Notes under the pieces: generated by a model | What the model was told of the DNA's origin: nothing | Databases searched by the model: none | What the model saw: only the letters and a program-made list of their open reading frames with translations | In this document: positions 27,656 to 36,971 of the stretch, in pieces | Layout of the letters: every line of letters starts with the position of its first letter | Numbering within the stretch: position 1 is the stretch's first letter | DNA from: Paracoccaceae bacterium | Lineage (GTDB): Bacteria; Pseudomonadota; Alphaproteobacteria; Rhodobacterales; Rhodobacteraceae | Assembly: GCA_029243395.1 (NCBI GenBank) | Contig: JAQWSE010000012.1 | Span: forward strand, 62,001-126,000 | Length of the DNA: 64,000 bases | Reading direction: 5' to 3' | Made by a program: the position numbers and the translations under genes

Positions 27656-28942
27656 ATGATTTATAAAAAGACAATTCTATCTGCTATTGCGGTAATTTTT
27701 TTGGTATCGCCAGTATTTGCAGATTTAGTATTTCCATCGCTTAGTTATAGAACCGGGCCTTATGGGCCAAATGGGATTCCGTTTGCCGATGGATATGCAG
27801 ATTATTTTACGCTTATGAATGAGCGTGATGGGGGTATCGGTGGTGAAAAGGTTCGCATGATAGAGTGTGAAACTGGCTATAACACAGAAAAAGGAGTTGA
27901 ATGTTACGAATCTACTAAAGGAGAAGGGGCATTACTTTACCAGCCTTTGTCGACTGGTATTACATATCAGCTAATACCTAAAGCTTCCGCTGACAATATA
28001 CCTGTTCTTTCTTCTGGATATGGAAGAACCTCAGCAAAGAACGGTAAGATTTTCAAGTGGATATTCAATTTCCCAGGCACTTATTGGGATGCTGCAAGCA
28101 TTGCAACAAAACATGCTATAGAAATGAGTGGTGGATCTCTAGATGGGAAAAAGGTTGCGCTTGTTTATCACAATTCAGGATACGGTAAGGAACCCATTCG
28201 TACTCTTGAAGAACTGAGTAAGAAACACAAATTCGAATTAATGCTGTTGCCAGTTGATCATCCTGGTCAAGAACAGAAATCCCAGTGGCTTCAAATCAGA
28301 AGAGAGAGACCAGACTATATTTTTATGTGGGGATGGGGTGTCATGAACTCAGTTGCAATTCAGGAAGCGGCGAACATTAGATTTCCAATGGAAAATTTCA
28401 TTGGCGTTTGGTGGTCTGGATCTGAAAATGATGTGATCCCTGCTGGTGATGCTGCCCATGGCTATAAGTCCTTAGCTATGCATGCTCCTGGTGATAATTT
28501 CCCAGTCTATGACGATATGCGAAAATATGTCATCGACAAGGGCCTTGGTGCTGGAGATGGTTCCAACGTGGGTACTGTTCTTTATAGTAGGGGCATGTAT
28601 GCGGCTATTCTTGCTGTTGAGGGAGCCAAGTCTGCTCAGGCTATTCATGGTGTCAGTAAGATTACTCCGAGCATGATGCGAGATGGCCTTGAGGCTCTAG
28701 ATATAACTGAAGAAAAATTGGCCAGTATTGGTTTGGCAGGATTTGCACCTACTTTTAAGGCAACCTGTGAGAATCATGGTGGTACAGGTAGTGCAGCTGT
28801 ACAACAATGGGATGCAAAAAAAGGCACTTGGTCTTTCATTACTGATTATATGACGTCAGACCAAAGTGTGATTCAGCCTCTAATTGACGCAGATAGTGCG
28901 CAGTTCGCTGCTGAAAACAATATTAAAGAACGTTGTAACTAA
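27656..28942 (+). CDS. Periplasmic substrate-binding protein of the Liv-type importer
   Basis: A 428-residue type-1 periplasmic binding protein. The signal peptide covers about residues 1-22, with cleavage after VFA. The mature part begins with a Peripla_BP_6-type domain: GPYGPNGIPFADGYADYF, then LNERDGGIGGEKV. Long for a LivK, it belongs to the subgroup that accompanies FadD-like ligases, so the ligand is more likely an organic acid than leucine (inference). It is followed by a strong intrinsic terminator before livF. Confidence 0.85.
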   Translation: MIYKKTILSAIAVIFLVSPVFADLVFPSLSYRTGPYGPNGIPFADGYADYFTLMNERDGGIGGEKVRMIECETGYNTEKGVECYESTKGEGALLYQPLSTGITYQLIPKASADNIPVLSSGYGRTSAKNGKIFKWIFNFPGTYWDAASIATKHAIEMSGGSLDGKKVALVYHNSGYGKEPIRTLEELSKKHKFELMLLPVDHPGQEQKSQWLQIRRERPDYIFMWGWGVMNSVAIQEAANIRFPMENFIGVWWSGSENDVIPAGDAAHGYKSLAMHAPGDNFPVYDDMRKYVIDKGLGAGDGSNVGTVLYSRGMYAAILAVEGAKSAQAIHGVSKITPSMMRDGLEALDITEEKLASIGLAGFAPTFKATCENHGGTGSAAVQQWDAKKGTWSFITDYMTSDQSVIQPLIDADSAQFAAENNIKERCN

Positions 28943-28955
28943 GTAAATGCAGATG

Positions 28956-28986
28956 AAGGGTCCTCCAATTTTTGGAGGACCCTTTT
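28956..28986 (+). terminator. Intrinsic terminator between the binding protein gene and livF
   Basis: A perfect 13-bp inverted repeat (28956-28968 paired with 28972-28984) with a three-base loop, ending in TTTT (28983-28986). The stem is GC-rich in its lower half. It lies 14 bases after the binding-protein stop and 18 before the livF start, so it probably terminates most transcripts and lets only some continue into livF. Confidence 0.85.
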
Positions 28987-29003
28987 CATTGGTAAGATGA
29001 AAA

Positions 29004-29819
29004 ATGGAAAAAGAAGGATCAAACCTTTTAGAAGTAAACAATATAGAAGTTGTTTATAACCATGTAATACTGGTTTTAAAGGGAGTAAGCCTGTCGCTAT
29101 CTAAGGGTTCTATAGTTGCTCTATTAGGTGGAAATGGTGCAGGGAAAACTACTACTCTAAAAGCGATTTCTAATTTGCTTCACTCTGAGAGAGGTGAAGT
29201 AACAAAGGGATCAATATTATACCGAGATGAAAAAATTGAGAATTTGAGCCCGTCTGAATTAGTTAAATCTGGTGTTATACAGGTGATGGAAGGTCGGCAT
29301 TGTTTTGAGCATTTGAGTGTTGAAGAAAATCTCATGACTGGGGCATATACACGAGCTGATGGGAAAAAAAATATCCAGAGCGATTTAGAGATGGTTTATA
29401 ATTATTTCCCTAGATTAAAACAGAGGAGGAAAAGTCAGGCTGGGTATACTTCTGGTGGAGAACAACAAATGTGCGCTATTGGTCGAGCTTTAATGTCTAG
29501 GCCTGAAACAGTGCTTTTGGATGAGCCTAGTATGGGATTAGCTCCTCAGCTAGTTGAAGAAATATTCGAAATCGTAAAAGATTTAAATGAAAAAGAGGGT
29601 GTTTCATTTTTACTTGCTGAACAGAATACTAATGTAGCGCTAAGATTTGCCCACTTTGGATACATTTTAGAGAGTGGAAGGGTCGTAATGGATGGACCTG
29701 CAGAAGACTTGAGAGAAAATCCTGATGTTAAGGAATTTTATCTTGGTTTATCGGGAGACAAACGTAAATCCTACAGAGATGGTAGATCTTATCGACGGAG
29801 AAAACGTTGGCTGAACTAG
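29004..29819 (+). CDS. livF: Branched-chain-type ABC transporter ATP-binding protein LivF
   Basis: A 271-residue NBD of the LivF subfamily. Walker A GGNGAGKTT is at 42-50, the signature SGGEQQM near 153, Walker B VLLDEPSMGLAPQ near 171 and AEQNT as the H-loop equivalent. The C-terminus extends about 20 basic residues (SYRDGRSYRRRKRW) beyond the usual end. It overlaps the PaaK-like ligase by 13 bases, implying translational coupling. It follows a terminator, so it may be expressed below the binding protein. Confidence 0.9.
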   Translation: MEKEGSNLLEVNNIEVVYNHVILVLKGVSLSLSKGSIVALLGGNGAGKTTTLKAISNLLHSERGEVTKGSILYRDEKIENLSPSELVKSGVIQVMEGRHCFEHLSVEENLMTGAYTRADGKKNIQSDLEMVYNYFPRLKQRRKSQAGYTSGGEQQMCAIGRALMSRPETVLLDEPSMGLAPQLVEEIFEIVKDLNEKEGVSFLLAEQNTNVALRFAHFGYILESGRVVMDGPAEDLRENPDVKEFYLGLSGDKRKSYRDGRSYRRRKRWLN

Positions 29820-31036
29820 ATGAAAGTTATTTCTCATCGGAAGAAATTCGTTCTGATGATGAGAGATCTAATATTATCAGTCAATTACTCCCTAAGGTTA
29901 TTAAGATCGCAAAGAACAATACGTTAGGCTATAAAGAAACGTTTGCCCAAGTAGAGCCTACTGAATTCACTAGTTTAGCAGATCTAAATAAATTACCTGT
30001 TTTAAGAAAATCTGATTTGTTAAATAAGCAAAAAGCCTACCCACCTTTTGGGGGCTTTGAAAGATCAGATGAGAATGCTTCAACACATTTTTTTCAATCA
30101 CCTGGACCCATCTACGAACCTGGGATTAAAGGAAAGGATTGGGGCCGGTTTGCACCATTTTTATATGCTTCAGGTGTTAGGAGAGGCTTTAGACTTCAGA
30201 ATTGCTTTTCTTACCATCTCACTCCTGCAGGAATGATGTTTGAAGAGGGGGCGCTCCGAATTGGGACAAAAGTCCTACCTGCAGGGACAGGTCAAACTGA
30301 ATTGCAGGCAAAAGCTGCATCCTTCCTGAAAACTCAGGTATATGCTGGTACTCCAGACTTTTTATATAAAATCTTAGAAAAAGGTGATGAACTGTCTCTT
30401 GATCTTACCTGTATAAAAATTGCTTGCGTTGGTGGGGGGGCTCTCTTTCCAAATTTAAGGAAGGCTTATTCTGAAAGAGGCATTAAATGTCTACAGTCTT
30501 ATGCTACAGCAGATCTGGGTAATATTGCATTGGAAACCATTGAAGATGAACCACTTATAGTAGATGAAGGGGTATTGGTAGAAATTGTTTATCCTGGTAC
30601 TGGAGATCCGGTAGAACCTGGTGAAATAGGGGAAGTTTTAGTAACAAATCTAAATTTAGAGTACCCTCTAATTCGTTTCGCCACTGGTGATATGTCTGCT
30701 ATTGCTTCAGGAAAAAGTGCATGTGGACGTACAAATATGAGGATAGTAGGTTGGCGAGGTCGAGCTGATCAAGCTGCAAAGGTTAAGGGGATGTTTGTGA
30801 GGCCAGAGCAAATTAGAGAATTCATTTCTCGTCATCCAGAAATTTTTAAAGCAAGAGTAGAGATAAAGTTGGTTGGTAATCAGGATGAATTGACTTTGAA
30901 GCTCGAGGTGAATGCAGAAAACGAGATCGATTATTCACTAACTGTGAGAGACATTATTCAATTGAGAGCTAACATTGTTAAGGTCAAGCCGAATAGTTTA
31001 CCAGTAGATGGCATCATTATTGATGATCAACGGTAG
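29807..31036 (+). CDS. Phenylacetate-CoA ligase family protein (PaaK-like)
   Basis: A 409-residue ANL enzyme of the PaaK group, adenylating a carboxylic acid and transferring it to CoA. Features include LNKLPVLRKSDL, the FFQSPGPIYEPG region in the position where PaaK has its phosphate loop (here degenerate in Ser/Thr/Gly), GGALF and a C-terminal GWRGRADQAAKVKGMFV. TTG at 29807 has GGAG nearby and overlaps livF. As the second CoA ligase of the importer operon it may act on the same or a related acid. The weak phosphate loop means catalytic competence should be treated as uncertain. Confidence 0.78.
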   Translation: MAELDESYFSSEEIRSDDERSNIISQLLPKVIKIAKNNTLGYKETFAQVEPTEFTSLADLNKLPVLRKSDLLNKQKAYPPFGGFERSDENASTHFFQSPGPIYEPGIKGKDWGRFAPFLYASGVRRGFRLQNCFSYHLTPAGMMFEEGALRIGTKVLPAGTGQTELQAKAASFLKTQVYAGTPDFLYKILEKGDELSLDLTCIKIACVGGGALFPNLRKAYSERGIKCLQSYATADLGNIALETIEDEPLIVDEGVLVEIVYPGTGDPVEPGEIGEVLVTNLNLEYPLIRFATGDMSAIASGKSACGRTNMRIVGWRGRADQAAKVKGMFVRPEQIREFISRHPEIFKARVEIKLVGNQDELTLKLEVNAENEIDYSLTVRDIIQLRANIVKVKPNSLPVDGIIIDDQR

Positions 31037-31049
31037 AGTTTCTTGATTT

Positions 31050-31889
31050 CTAACCAATTTTTTTAATTTTTTGAGGTAAGGTAGCAAACTTACCCGGTTT
31101 TTTTGTAACAGATGCTTTGAAACCTTCCGCGATGTCGTTCATGTTTAGCATAGAAGAATTCCACATCTTGACCCATTTTAAACCTTCTTCCGTGGAATGA
31201 TCTCTAGCGAAGTTTATAGCCTCTTTACATCCATGGACTGTTAATGGAGCATTTGCAGCTATTATTTCGGCTAAAGCAAAAGCAGCTTTTATCATACGTT
31301 CCTGATCAGGATAAGTACTATTGAGAAAACCAGAAGCCAAAGCTTCAGCCCCGTTAAATTGCCTGCCGGTAAATGCCAGTTCTCTAACTAAGCCATCTGG
31401 AATTAATTTCACTAGCCTAGGAAATGTTCCAACATCTGCAACTAATCCTAATTTAGTTTCCAGTATGCTAAAATAACAATCGTCAGTACCTAAGCGAATG
31501 TCACTAGCGCAAACTAAATCTAGACCTCCCCCTATGCAACCACCTTGAATTGCTGTAATGACCGGTATACGGCATTCTTGCATCACTCCAAGGGCATCTT
31601 GAAGAATCTGGATGTAATCCATTAGGAGGACACCTTTATGCTCCTCATCATTAACAATTTTAACAAGATCTGATTGGAATAGTGATACATCCAGGCCGGA
31701 GCAAAAATGAGGTCCAGAAGAAGATATAACAATGACTTGGGCTGTTCCTTCTTGATCGATTTTGGAAATAATTTCTGGAAACTCATGCCAAAAATCTAAA
31801 TTCATTGAATTTCTCTTTTCAGGCCTATTGAGCAAAACATGGCTAATATTTTTCTCATTAAGTACCTTAAAACAGTTATATTCTTTCAT
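31050..31889 (-). CDS. Enoyl-CoA hydratase/isomerase family, dienoyl-CoA isomerase-like
   Basis: A 279-residue crotonase. The oxyanion-hole motifs are HFCSGLD and IQGGCIGGG. The three acidic positions of delta3,5-delta2,4-dienoyl-CoA isomerase are retained: Asp in GGGLD, Glu in ILETKLG and Asp in VADVG. The ADVGTFPRL stretch is also typical of that branch. The enzyme shifts double bonds during breakdown of odd-position unsaturated fatty acids. It is convergent with the PaaK-like gene (13-base gap) and divergent from the thiolase operon, sharing its regulatory region. Confidence 0.78.
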   Translation of the reverse strand: MKEYNCFKVLNEKNISHVLLNRPEKRNSMNLDFWHEFPEIISKIDQEGTAQVIVISSSGPHFCSGLDVSLFQSDLVKIVNDEEHKGVLLMDYIQILQDALGVMQECRIPVITAIQGGCIGGGLDLVCASDIRLGTDDCYFSILETKLGLVADVGTFPRLVKLIPDGLVRELAFTGRQFNGAEALASGFLNSTYPDQERMIKAAFALAEIIAANAPLTVHGCKEAINFARDHSTEEGLKWVKMWNSSMLNMNDIAEGFKASVTKKPGKFATLPQKIKKIG

Positions 31890-31913
31890 AAATTGGTCCC
31901 ACCTTAGTAATCC

Positions 31914-31977
31914 TTGACATACTTATGTATGACAGGACATATTTTTCAGTAAAGACAAATTTATCAAGTATATGTCA
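31914..31977 (+). promoter_or_regulatory. Divergent control region of the thiolase operon: promoter and paired TGACATA/TATGTCA sites
   Basis: TTGACA (31914-31919), a perfect -35 consensus, is followed after 18 bases by CATATT (31938-31943). Around it lie a CATAC-TTAT-GTATG inverted repeat (31918-31931) and a longer symmetric pair, TGACATACTT (31915-31924) with AAGTATATGTCA (31966-31977). This suggests binding of a dimeric regulator across the promoter. The promoter call and operator call are both inference from consensus and symmetry. Confidence 0.45.
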
Positions 31978-32018
31978 TTACTAACTAATTATTTTTTTAT
32001 TGATTGAGGAATATGGTC

Positions 32019-33203
32019 ATGGAAGATGTTGTTATTGCTGGTTATGCCAGGACTCCTTTGGGCAGTTTTCAAGGAGAGTTGGCCCAACTTTCCGCGCCGG
32101 AATTAGGGGGTAAAGCTATAGAAAAGGCTATATCTGAATCTACTATCAAAATTAAGGATATAGGAGAAGTAATTATGGGTTGCGTTCTCCAAGCTGGTAT
32201 AGGGCAAGCTCCAGCCAGACAGGCTGGATTTCACTCTGGGTTATCTAATAGTATACCTGCCGTGACTGTAAACAAGATGTGTGGTTCTGGTTTAAAGACG
32301 GTGATTACTGCATCTGAACAGATAAAGGCTGGTTCGAGCAGTGTGCTGGTTGCCGGAGGAATGGAGAGTATGACTAATGCACCTTATCTTTCAAGTACAA
32401 ATCGTGGTGGTGCTAGGCTTGGTCATAGTAAAGTTTATGATCATATGTTTCTGGATGGTTTAGAAGATGCATATGAAAGTGGGCGATTAATGGGGTCTTT
32501 TGCAGAAGATTGTGCAAAATATTTTCAGTTCACTAGGATGCAACAGGATGCGTATGCGATTGGTTCTCTTGAGAAGGCACTTGAGGCGCAAAAAAACAAT
32601 CGCTTTGCTAATGAGATTGTCCCAGTTTGTTATGAAAGCAAGAAATTAGGAAGAATAGAGGTCTGTGAAGATCAACAACCTAAAAAAGGATATGTGGAAA
32701 AGATACCTACTTTAAAACCTGCTTTCACATCGGACGGAACGGTCACTGCTGCTAACTCATCATCTATCTCTGATGGCGCAGCTGCTATGGTTCTTTGCTC
32801 TGAGGGGTACTCAAACGATTTTGATATTCCAGTAAAGGCTAGAATAAGAGGCTATGCAGGTCATGCTCAGGAACCTGGTTGGTTTACTACTGCTCCAATT
32901 CCTGCAGCCAAGAAACTAATTGAAAAACTAAATTGGTCATTGGATGAAGTAGATCTGTGGGAGGTAAACGAAGCTTTTGCTGTCGTACCCATGGCTTTTA
33001 TGCGGGAATTGAAAATTCCAAGGGAAAAGATAAATGTGAATGGCGGAGCTTGTGCTTTAGGACATCCAATCGGAGCTTCGGGCGCTAGAATATTAATAGC
33101 GCTGATCAATGCATTAACTCAGAGGCAATTAAAAAGAGGGGTTGCAGCTATTTGTATTGGTGGGGGAGAAGGCTTGGCATTGGCAGTTGAAATACCTAGC
33201 TAA
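32019..33203 (+). CDS. Acetyl-CoA acetyltransferase (thiolase)
   Basis: About 394 residues from ATG 32019, chosen because a GAGGA site lies eight bases ahead and [14 protein letters not shown] is the usual start; ATG 32013 and TTG 32004 are alternatives. The nucleophilic cysteine is in VNKMCGSG (about 88), with HPIGASG and the second active cysteine in CIGGGEG near the C-terminus. It catalyses thiolysis of acetoacetyl-CoA to two acetyl-CoA or the reverse. First gene of a four-gene operon with an isovaleryl-CoA dehydrogenase-like enzyme, an acyl-CoA synthetase and a LiuC-like hydratase, consistent with branched or short acyl-CoA breakdown. Confidence 0.9.
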   Translation: MEDVVIAGYARTPLGSFQGELAQLSAPELGGKAIEKAISESTIKIKDIGEVIMGCVLQAGIGQAPARQAGFHSGLSNSIPAVTVNKMCGSGLKTVITASEQIKAGSSSVLVAGGMESMTNAPYLSSTNRGGARLGHSKVYDHMFLDGLEDAYESGRLMGSFAEDCAKYFQFTRMQQDAYAIGSLEKALEAQKNNRFANEIVPVCYESKKLGRIEVCEDQQPKKGYVEKIPTLKPAFTSDGTVTAANSSSISDGAAAMVLCSEGYSNDFDIPVKARIRGYAGHAQEPGWFTTAPIPAAKKLIEKLNWSLDEVDLWEVNEAFAVVPMAFMRELKIPREKINVNGGACALGHPIGASGARILIALINALTQRQLKRGVAAICIGGGEGLALAVEIPS

Positions 33204-33255
33204 CTAGTTCAAGCTTGTTATTAGTTTTAACGAATTTAATGAAGGTTCAATAATA

Positions 33256-34419
33256 ATGTTTGTGGGCTCTTTAGATTTTGGATTGGGTGATGAGTTAGAT
33301 GCTTTGCGAAAGCTGGCTTATCAATTTGCAACCAGAGAAATATTACCACGGGCCTCAATTATAGATACTGAAAATGAATTTCCAATGGATCTCTGGCAAA
33401 AAATGGGTAATGCTGGACTCTTAGGGGTGACAGTCCCCGAACTGCATGGGGGAGCAGGATTAGGTTATCTAGCCCATTGCATCATTGTAGAGGAAATTAG
33501 CCGTGCATCAGCATCTGTAGGCTTGTCTTACGGTGCTCACTCAAACTTATGTATTAATCAGATTAATCGTTGGGGTAATGACGGGCAAAAAGAAAAATAC
33601 TTGCCTGATCTCATTTCAGGAAAAAAAGTTGGTTCTTTAGCTATGTCAGAGGCTGGTTCTGGTTCTGATGTTGTATCGATGAAACTTAAAGCAGAGCAAA
33701 GAAATGATCGCTTCATCCTCAATGGTACAAAGATGTGGATAACTAATGGGCCAGATGCTAGCACCTTGATTGTCTATGCTAAAAGTGATCAGGAAGAAGG
33801 ATCCAGAGGTATTACAGCCTTCATAGTCGAGAAAGAAATGGTAGGATTTAAGTCTTCAGTGAAACTTGACAAGCTTGGCATGAGGGGTTCCAACACATGT
33901 GAATTAATTTTCGACAATTGTGAAATACCCTTTGATAATATTTTGGGTGAGGTAGGCAAAGGTGTTGAGGTACTTATGTCTGGTCTTGATTATGAGCGGG
34001 TTGTTTTGGCAGCTGGACCGTTAGGAATCATGGCTGCAGCAATGGATGTTGTGGTACCATATGTTCATGATAGAAAACAATTTGGTCAGGCTATAGGAAG
34101 TTTTCAACTTATGCAGGCTAAGCTGGCAGACATGTACACAACATTTAACGCATGTAGATCTTATGTTTATACAGTGGCTAGTGCCTGCGACAGAGGAAAG
34201 ATCACCCGAAAAGATTCTGCTGGCTGCATTCTTTATTCGGCTGAAAAGGCTACACAGATCGCACTAGAGGCAATACAGTGTTTAGGAGGTAATGGATATA
34301 TCAACGATTACCCAACAGGGCGCCTATTAAGAGATGCCAAGTTATATGAAATTGGTGCAGGTACCTCTGAAATAAGACGCATGTTGATTGGAAGGGAAAT
34401 TTTTGAAGAGACAAAATAA
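33256..34419 (+). CDS. Acyl-CoA dehydrogenase, isovaleryl-CoA dehydrogenase-like
   Basis: A 387-residue flavoprotein of the acyl-CoA dehydrogenase family. The catalytic glutamate sits in LDYERVVLA (about residue 250), the position used by isovaleryl-CoA dehydrogenase, rather than the C-terminal YEGT site, where here GAGTSEI is found. FAD-contact motifs [11 protein letters not shown] and WITNGPDA are present. It would oxidise isovaleryl-CoA to 3-methylcrotonyl-CoA. No methylcrotonyl-CoA carboxylase subunits are in the window, so a full leucine pathway is not demonstrated here. It follows the thiolase after 52 bases. Confidence 0.87.
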   Translation: MFVGSLDFGLGDELDALRKLAYQFATREILPRASIIDTENEFPMDLWQKMGNAGLLGVTVPELHGGAGLGYLAHCIIVEEISRASASVGLSYGAHSNLCINQINRWGNDGQKEKYLPDLISGKKVGSLAMSEAGSGSDVVSMKLKAEQRNDRFILNGTKMWITNGPDASTLIVYAKSDQEEGSRGITAFIVEKEMVGFKSSVKLDKLGMRGSNTCELIFDNCEIPFDNILGEVGKGVEVLMSGLDYERVVLAAGPLGIMAAAMDVVVPYVHDRKQFGQAIGSFQLMQAKLADMYTTFNACRSYVYTVASACDRGKITRKDSAGCILYSAEKATQIALEAIQCLGGNGYINDYPTGRLLRDAKLYEIGAGTSEIRRMLIGREIFEETK

Positions 34420-34473
34420 AGTGTTTCTGGCTGCAAATAGCGCTCATCATTTCTTTTTATGAGGTTATGACAA

Positions 34474-36108
34474 ATGAATAAAGATAGTTCGACTTATCAA
34501 GAATTATACCGTGATTTTAAATGGAAAATTCCAAAGCATTATAATATTGGCTACGACGCTTGTGAGAAATGGGCAGTCAAAACTCCTGCCAATCCTGCCA
34601 TTATCGAAGTGTTTCCAGATGGAAATTTGAAGGAAACCAGTTATTTCGAGTTTGACACTCTAGTCAATAGAGGAGCCAATTGTCTTAGTAAGGTGGGAGT
34701 AAAGAAAGGTGACAGGATAGGTATATTACTTCCGCAATCTTTGGAATGTGCAATCTCACATATAATAGCATTTAAACTTGGAGCTATTTCGGTACCTTTA
34801 TTTCTATTGTTTGGTCCTGATGCCTTAAGCTATAGGATATCAAATGCAGATATTCAGGTACTAATTACTGACAATGCTGGAGCCAGTAAGCTTAGGCAAA
34901 TGGCAAAGTCTGTTCAAAAGAATTTAAAAATTTACACAGTTGATGGGGCAGATCCAAAGCTGAGAACTAATGATTTATGCTTTTCTCACTTAAAGGAACC
35001 AACCTCTTTCAAATATGTTAATACTCGTGCAGATGATCCTGCAACTATCACATACACGTCCGGAACAACAGGCTCGCCCAAGGGCGCTTTGCATGCCCAT
35101 AGGGTTTTGCTTGGCCATTTACCTGGGTTAGAAATGTTTTTGAATTTATTTTCTAAATATAAGCACCAAAAGGATAACTTGTTGTGGACGCCTGCGGATT
35201 GGGCTTGGATGGGGGGACTTTATAATATCTTACTCCCAGGCTTACATCATGGGGTGCCAGTTTTAGCGCACAGATTTGAAAAATTTTCAGGAAAAAAAGC
35301 ATTTGAATTAATGTCTGAACACAAAATTACTGGAGCTTTCTTGCCTCCAACAGCATTGAAAATGTTGAGATCTTTTGCTCCTGAAAGTTCACCCAATGAC
35401 TTGCACCTAAAGTCTGTAGGTAGTGGTGGGGAGCCTTTGGGCACTGAGTTAGTAGAATGGGGACAAAAAGTTTTAGGTGTGATCATTAACGAGTTTTATG
35501 GCCAAACGGAATGCAATTTGGTATTGTCTTCCTGTGAGGCAATCATGAAATCAAGACCTGGAATAGCTGGCCCGTCAGTCCCCGGGCACTTAGTCAGAGT
35601 AATAAATGCTGATGGAAGAGAATGCCCATTAGGGAAGGAAGGACTAATAGCCATAAAGGTAGGTCCCCCTCAAATGTTTCTTAGATATTGGGAAAATGCT
35701 GAAGCTACTAGGGAAAAGTTTGTGGGAGATTGGATGCTTACCGGTGATAGAGGTGTTATGGAAAAGGATTATTGGATCAGGTTTATTGCTCGAGATGATG
35801 ATGTGATAACATCATCGGGATATAGAATTGGTCCTGTTCCTATTGAAGATTGCTTAATGAGTCATCCATCTGTGAGCATTGCTGCTGTTGTGGGGAAACC
35901 TGATAAGGTCAGGACAGAAATCATAAAGGCATTTATAGTGTTAAACCCTGAGTGGAACTCAAGTACACAACTCAAAATGGAACTTCAAATCCATGTGAAA
36001 AAGAGATTGTCTGCTCATGAATATCCTAGAGAGATTGAAATTCTGGAAACCCTTCCTGTGACAAATACAGGGAAGATCTTGAGAAGAAAATTGAGGGATA
36101 TGAACTGA
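34474..36108 (+). CDS. Acyl-CoA synthetase (AMP-forming), medium-chain/ACSM-like
   Basis: A 544-residue ANL ligase. Phosphate loop TYTSGTTGSPKGALH (about 190-204), FYGQTE near 345, GDRGVM near 425 and a C-terminal domain ending TNTGKILRRKLRD with the catalytic lysine in GKILR. The sequence layout resembles acetyl-/medium-chain acyl-CoA synthetases that activate short or branched acids. In this operon isovalerate, 2-methylbutyrate, isobutyrate or acetoacetate are candidates (inference). It is 54 bases after the dehydrogenase gene and 46 before the hydratase gene. Confidence 0.85.
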   Translation: MNKDSSTYQELYRDFKWKIPKHYNIGYDACEKWAVKTPANPAIIEVFPDGNLKETSYFEFDTLVNRGANCLSKVGVKKGDRIGILLPQSLECAISHIIAFKLGAISVPLFLLFGPDALSYRISNADIQVLITDNAGASKLRQMAKSVQKNLKIYTVDGADPKLRTNDLCFSHLKEPTSFKYVNTRADDPATITYTSGTTGSPKGALHAHRVLLGHLPGLEMFLNLFSKYKHQKDNLLWTPADWAWMGGLYNILLPGLHHGVPVLAHRFEKFSGKKAFELMSEHKITGAFLPPTALKMLRSFAPESSPNDLHLKSVGSGGEPLGTELVEWGQKVLGVIINEFYGQTECNLVLSSCEAIMKSRPGIAGPSVPGHLVRVINADGRECPLGKEGLIAIKVGPPQMFLRYWENAEATREKFVGDWMLTGDRGVMEKDYWIRFIARDDDVITSSGYRIGPVPIEDCLMSHPSVSIAAVVGKPDKVRTEIIKAFIVLNPEWNSSTQLKMELQIHVKKRLSAHEYPREIEILETLPVTNTGKILRRKLRDMN

Positions 36109-36154
36109 ATTTCCTCTAGAAATTAGTAATCATAAATGATTTGGGATAATTAAT

Positions 36155-36946
36155 TTGGACAATTTTGATACAATTCAAGTTGAAGTAGATAGTGGCGGTC
36201 TCGTTAGTCTGACATTAAAAAGACCAAAGTTTAAGAACGCTTTCAATCAACAGATGATATTGGAATTACAAAGAGTTTTAAGTAATTTTAAGAAATCGCC
36301 TGAGTACAGATGCCTCATTATTAAAGGGGAAGGCGATGTTTTTTGTGCAGGGGGTGATTTAAACTGGATGAAGGAGTCGCGTAATAAGGATAGAAAAGGA
36401 AGGATAGTAGAAGCAAAATCCTTGGCCCAAACGCTCTTAGACTTATACAATTTGAAGGTGCCTACTTTTGCCGAAGTAACTGGTGACGTCTACGGGGGAG
36501 GAGTGGGACTTATCGCTGCGTGCGATTTTGTTTTTTCCTTAGATAGTGTGAAATATTCTTTGTCAGAAACCAGATTAGGTTTGATTCCAGCCACTATAGC
36601 TCCCTTTTTAATTAATAAAGTGGGGAAAGGTTCTTCCAAAGAGTTGTTCTTAAGTACTAGACCAATCAAAGCCGAGAGAGCAAAAGAGCTGGGTTTAGTG
36701 ACGAAAATTTTTCCAGACAGTAAAACCTTGCGCAAGGATCTGCAGATAGAGTTGGGTTATATCCTCGGAAGTGCTCCAGGAGCTTTAGAGCAAGCGAAAC
36801 TTTTGCATCATCAATTAGGTTATATGCCTCCTAATGAAACACTGCAGTTTACTTCAGAGGCCCTTGCAGATAGGTGGGACACCAAGGAGGCTCAATTAGG
36901 AATAGATGCCTTTCTAAATAAAGAAAAACCGCCTTGGGGTAAATAA
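36155..36946 (+). CDS. Enoyl-CoA hydratase, methylglutaconyl-CoA hydratase-like (LiuC/AUH)
   Basis: A 263-residue crotonase starting at TTG. FCAGGDLNWMK, GDVYGGGVGLIAACD and the run LSETRLGLIPATIAPFL are close to LiuC-type methylglutaconyl-CoA hydratases, with the catalytic glutamate in SETRLG. It would hydrate 3-methylglutaconyl-CoA to HMG-CoA in leucine degradation. With the isovaleryl-CoA dehydrogenase-like enzyme it suggests part of a liu pathway, but the carboxylase and HMG-CoA lyase are absent here. Last gene of the operon; the next gene is convergent. Confidence 0.82.
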   Translation: MDNFDTIQVEVDSGGLVSLTLKRPKFKNAFNQQMILELQRVLSNFKKSPEYRCLIIKGEGDVFCAGGDLNWMKESRNKDRKGRIVEAKSLAQTLLDLYNLKVPTFAEVTGDVYGGGVGLIAACDFVFSLDSVKYSLSETRLGLIPATIAPFLINKVGKGSSKELFLSTRPIKAERAKELGLVTKIFPDSKTLRKDLQIELGYILGSAPGALEQAKLLHHQLGYMPPNETLQFTSEALADRWDTKEAQLGIDAFLNKEKPPWGK

Positions 36947-36954
36947 GAAGCTTA

Positions 36955-36971
36955 CTGAAATCTGTTTTCAG
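36955..36971. terminator. Weak hairpin between the convergent hydratase and dehalogenase-like genes
   Basis: CTGAAA (36955-36960) and TTTCAG (36966-36971) pair with a five-base loop in the 21-base convergent gap. The short AT-rich stem without a clear T-tract makes this only a possible bidirectional terminator. Confidence 0.25.
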
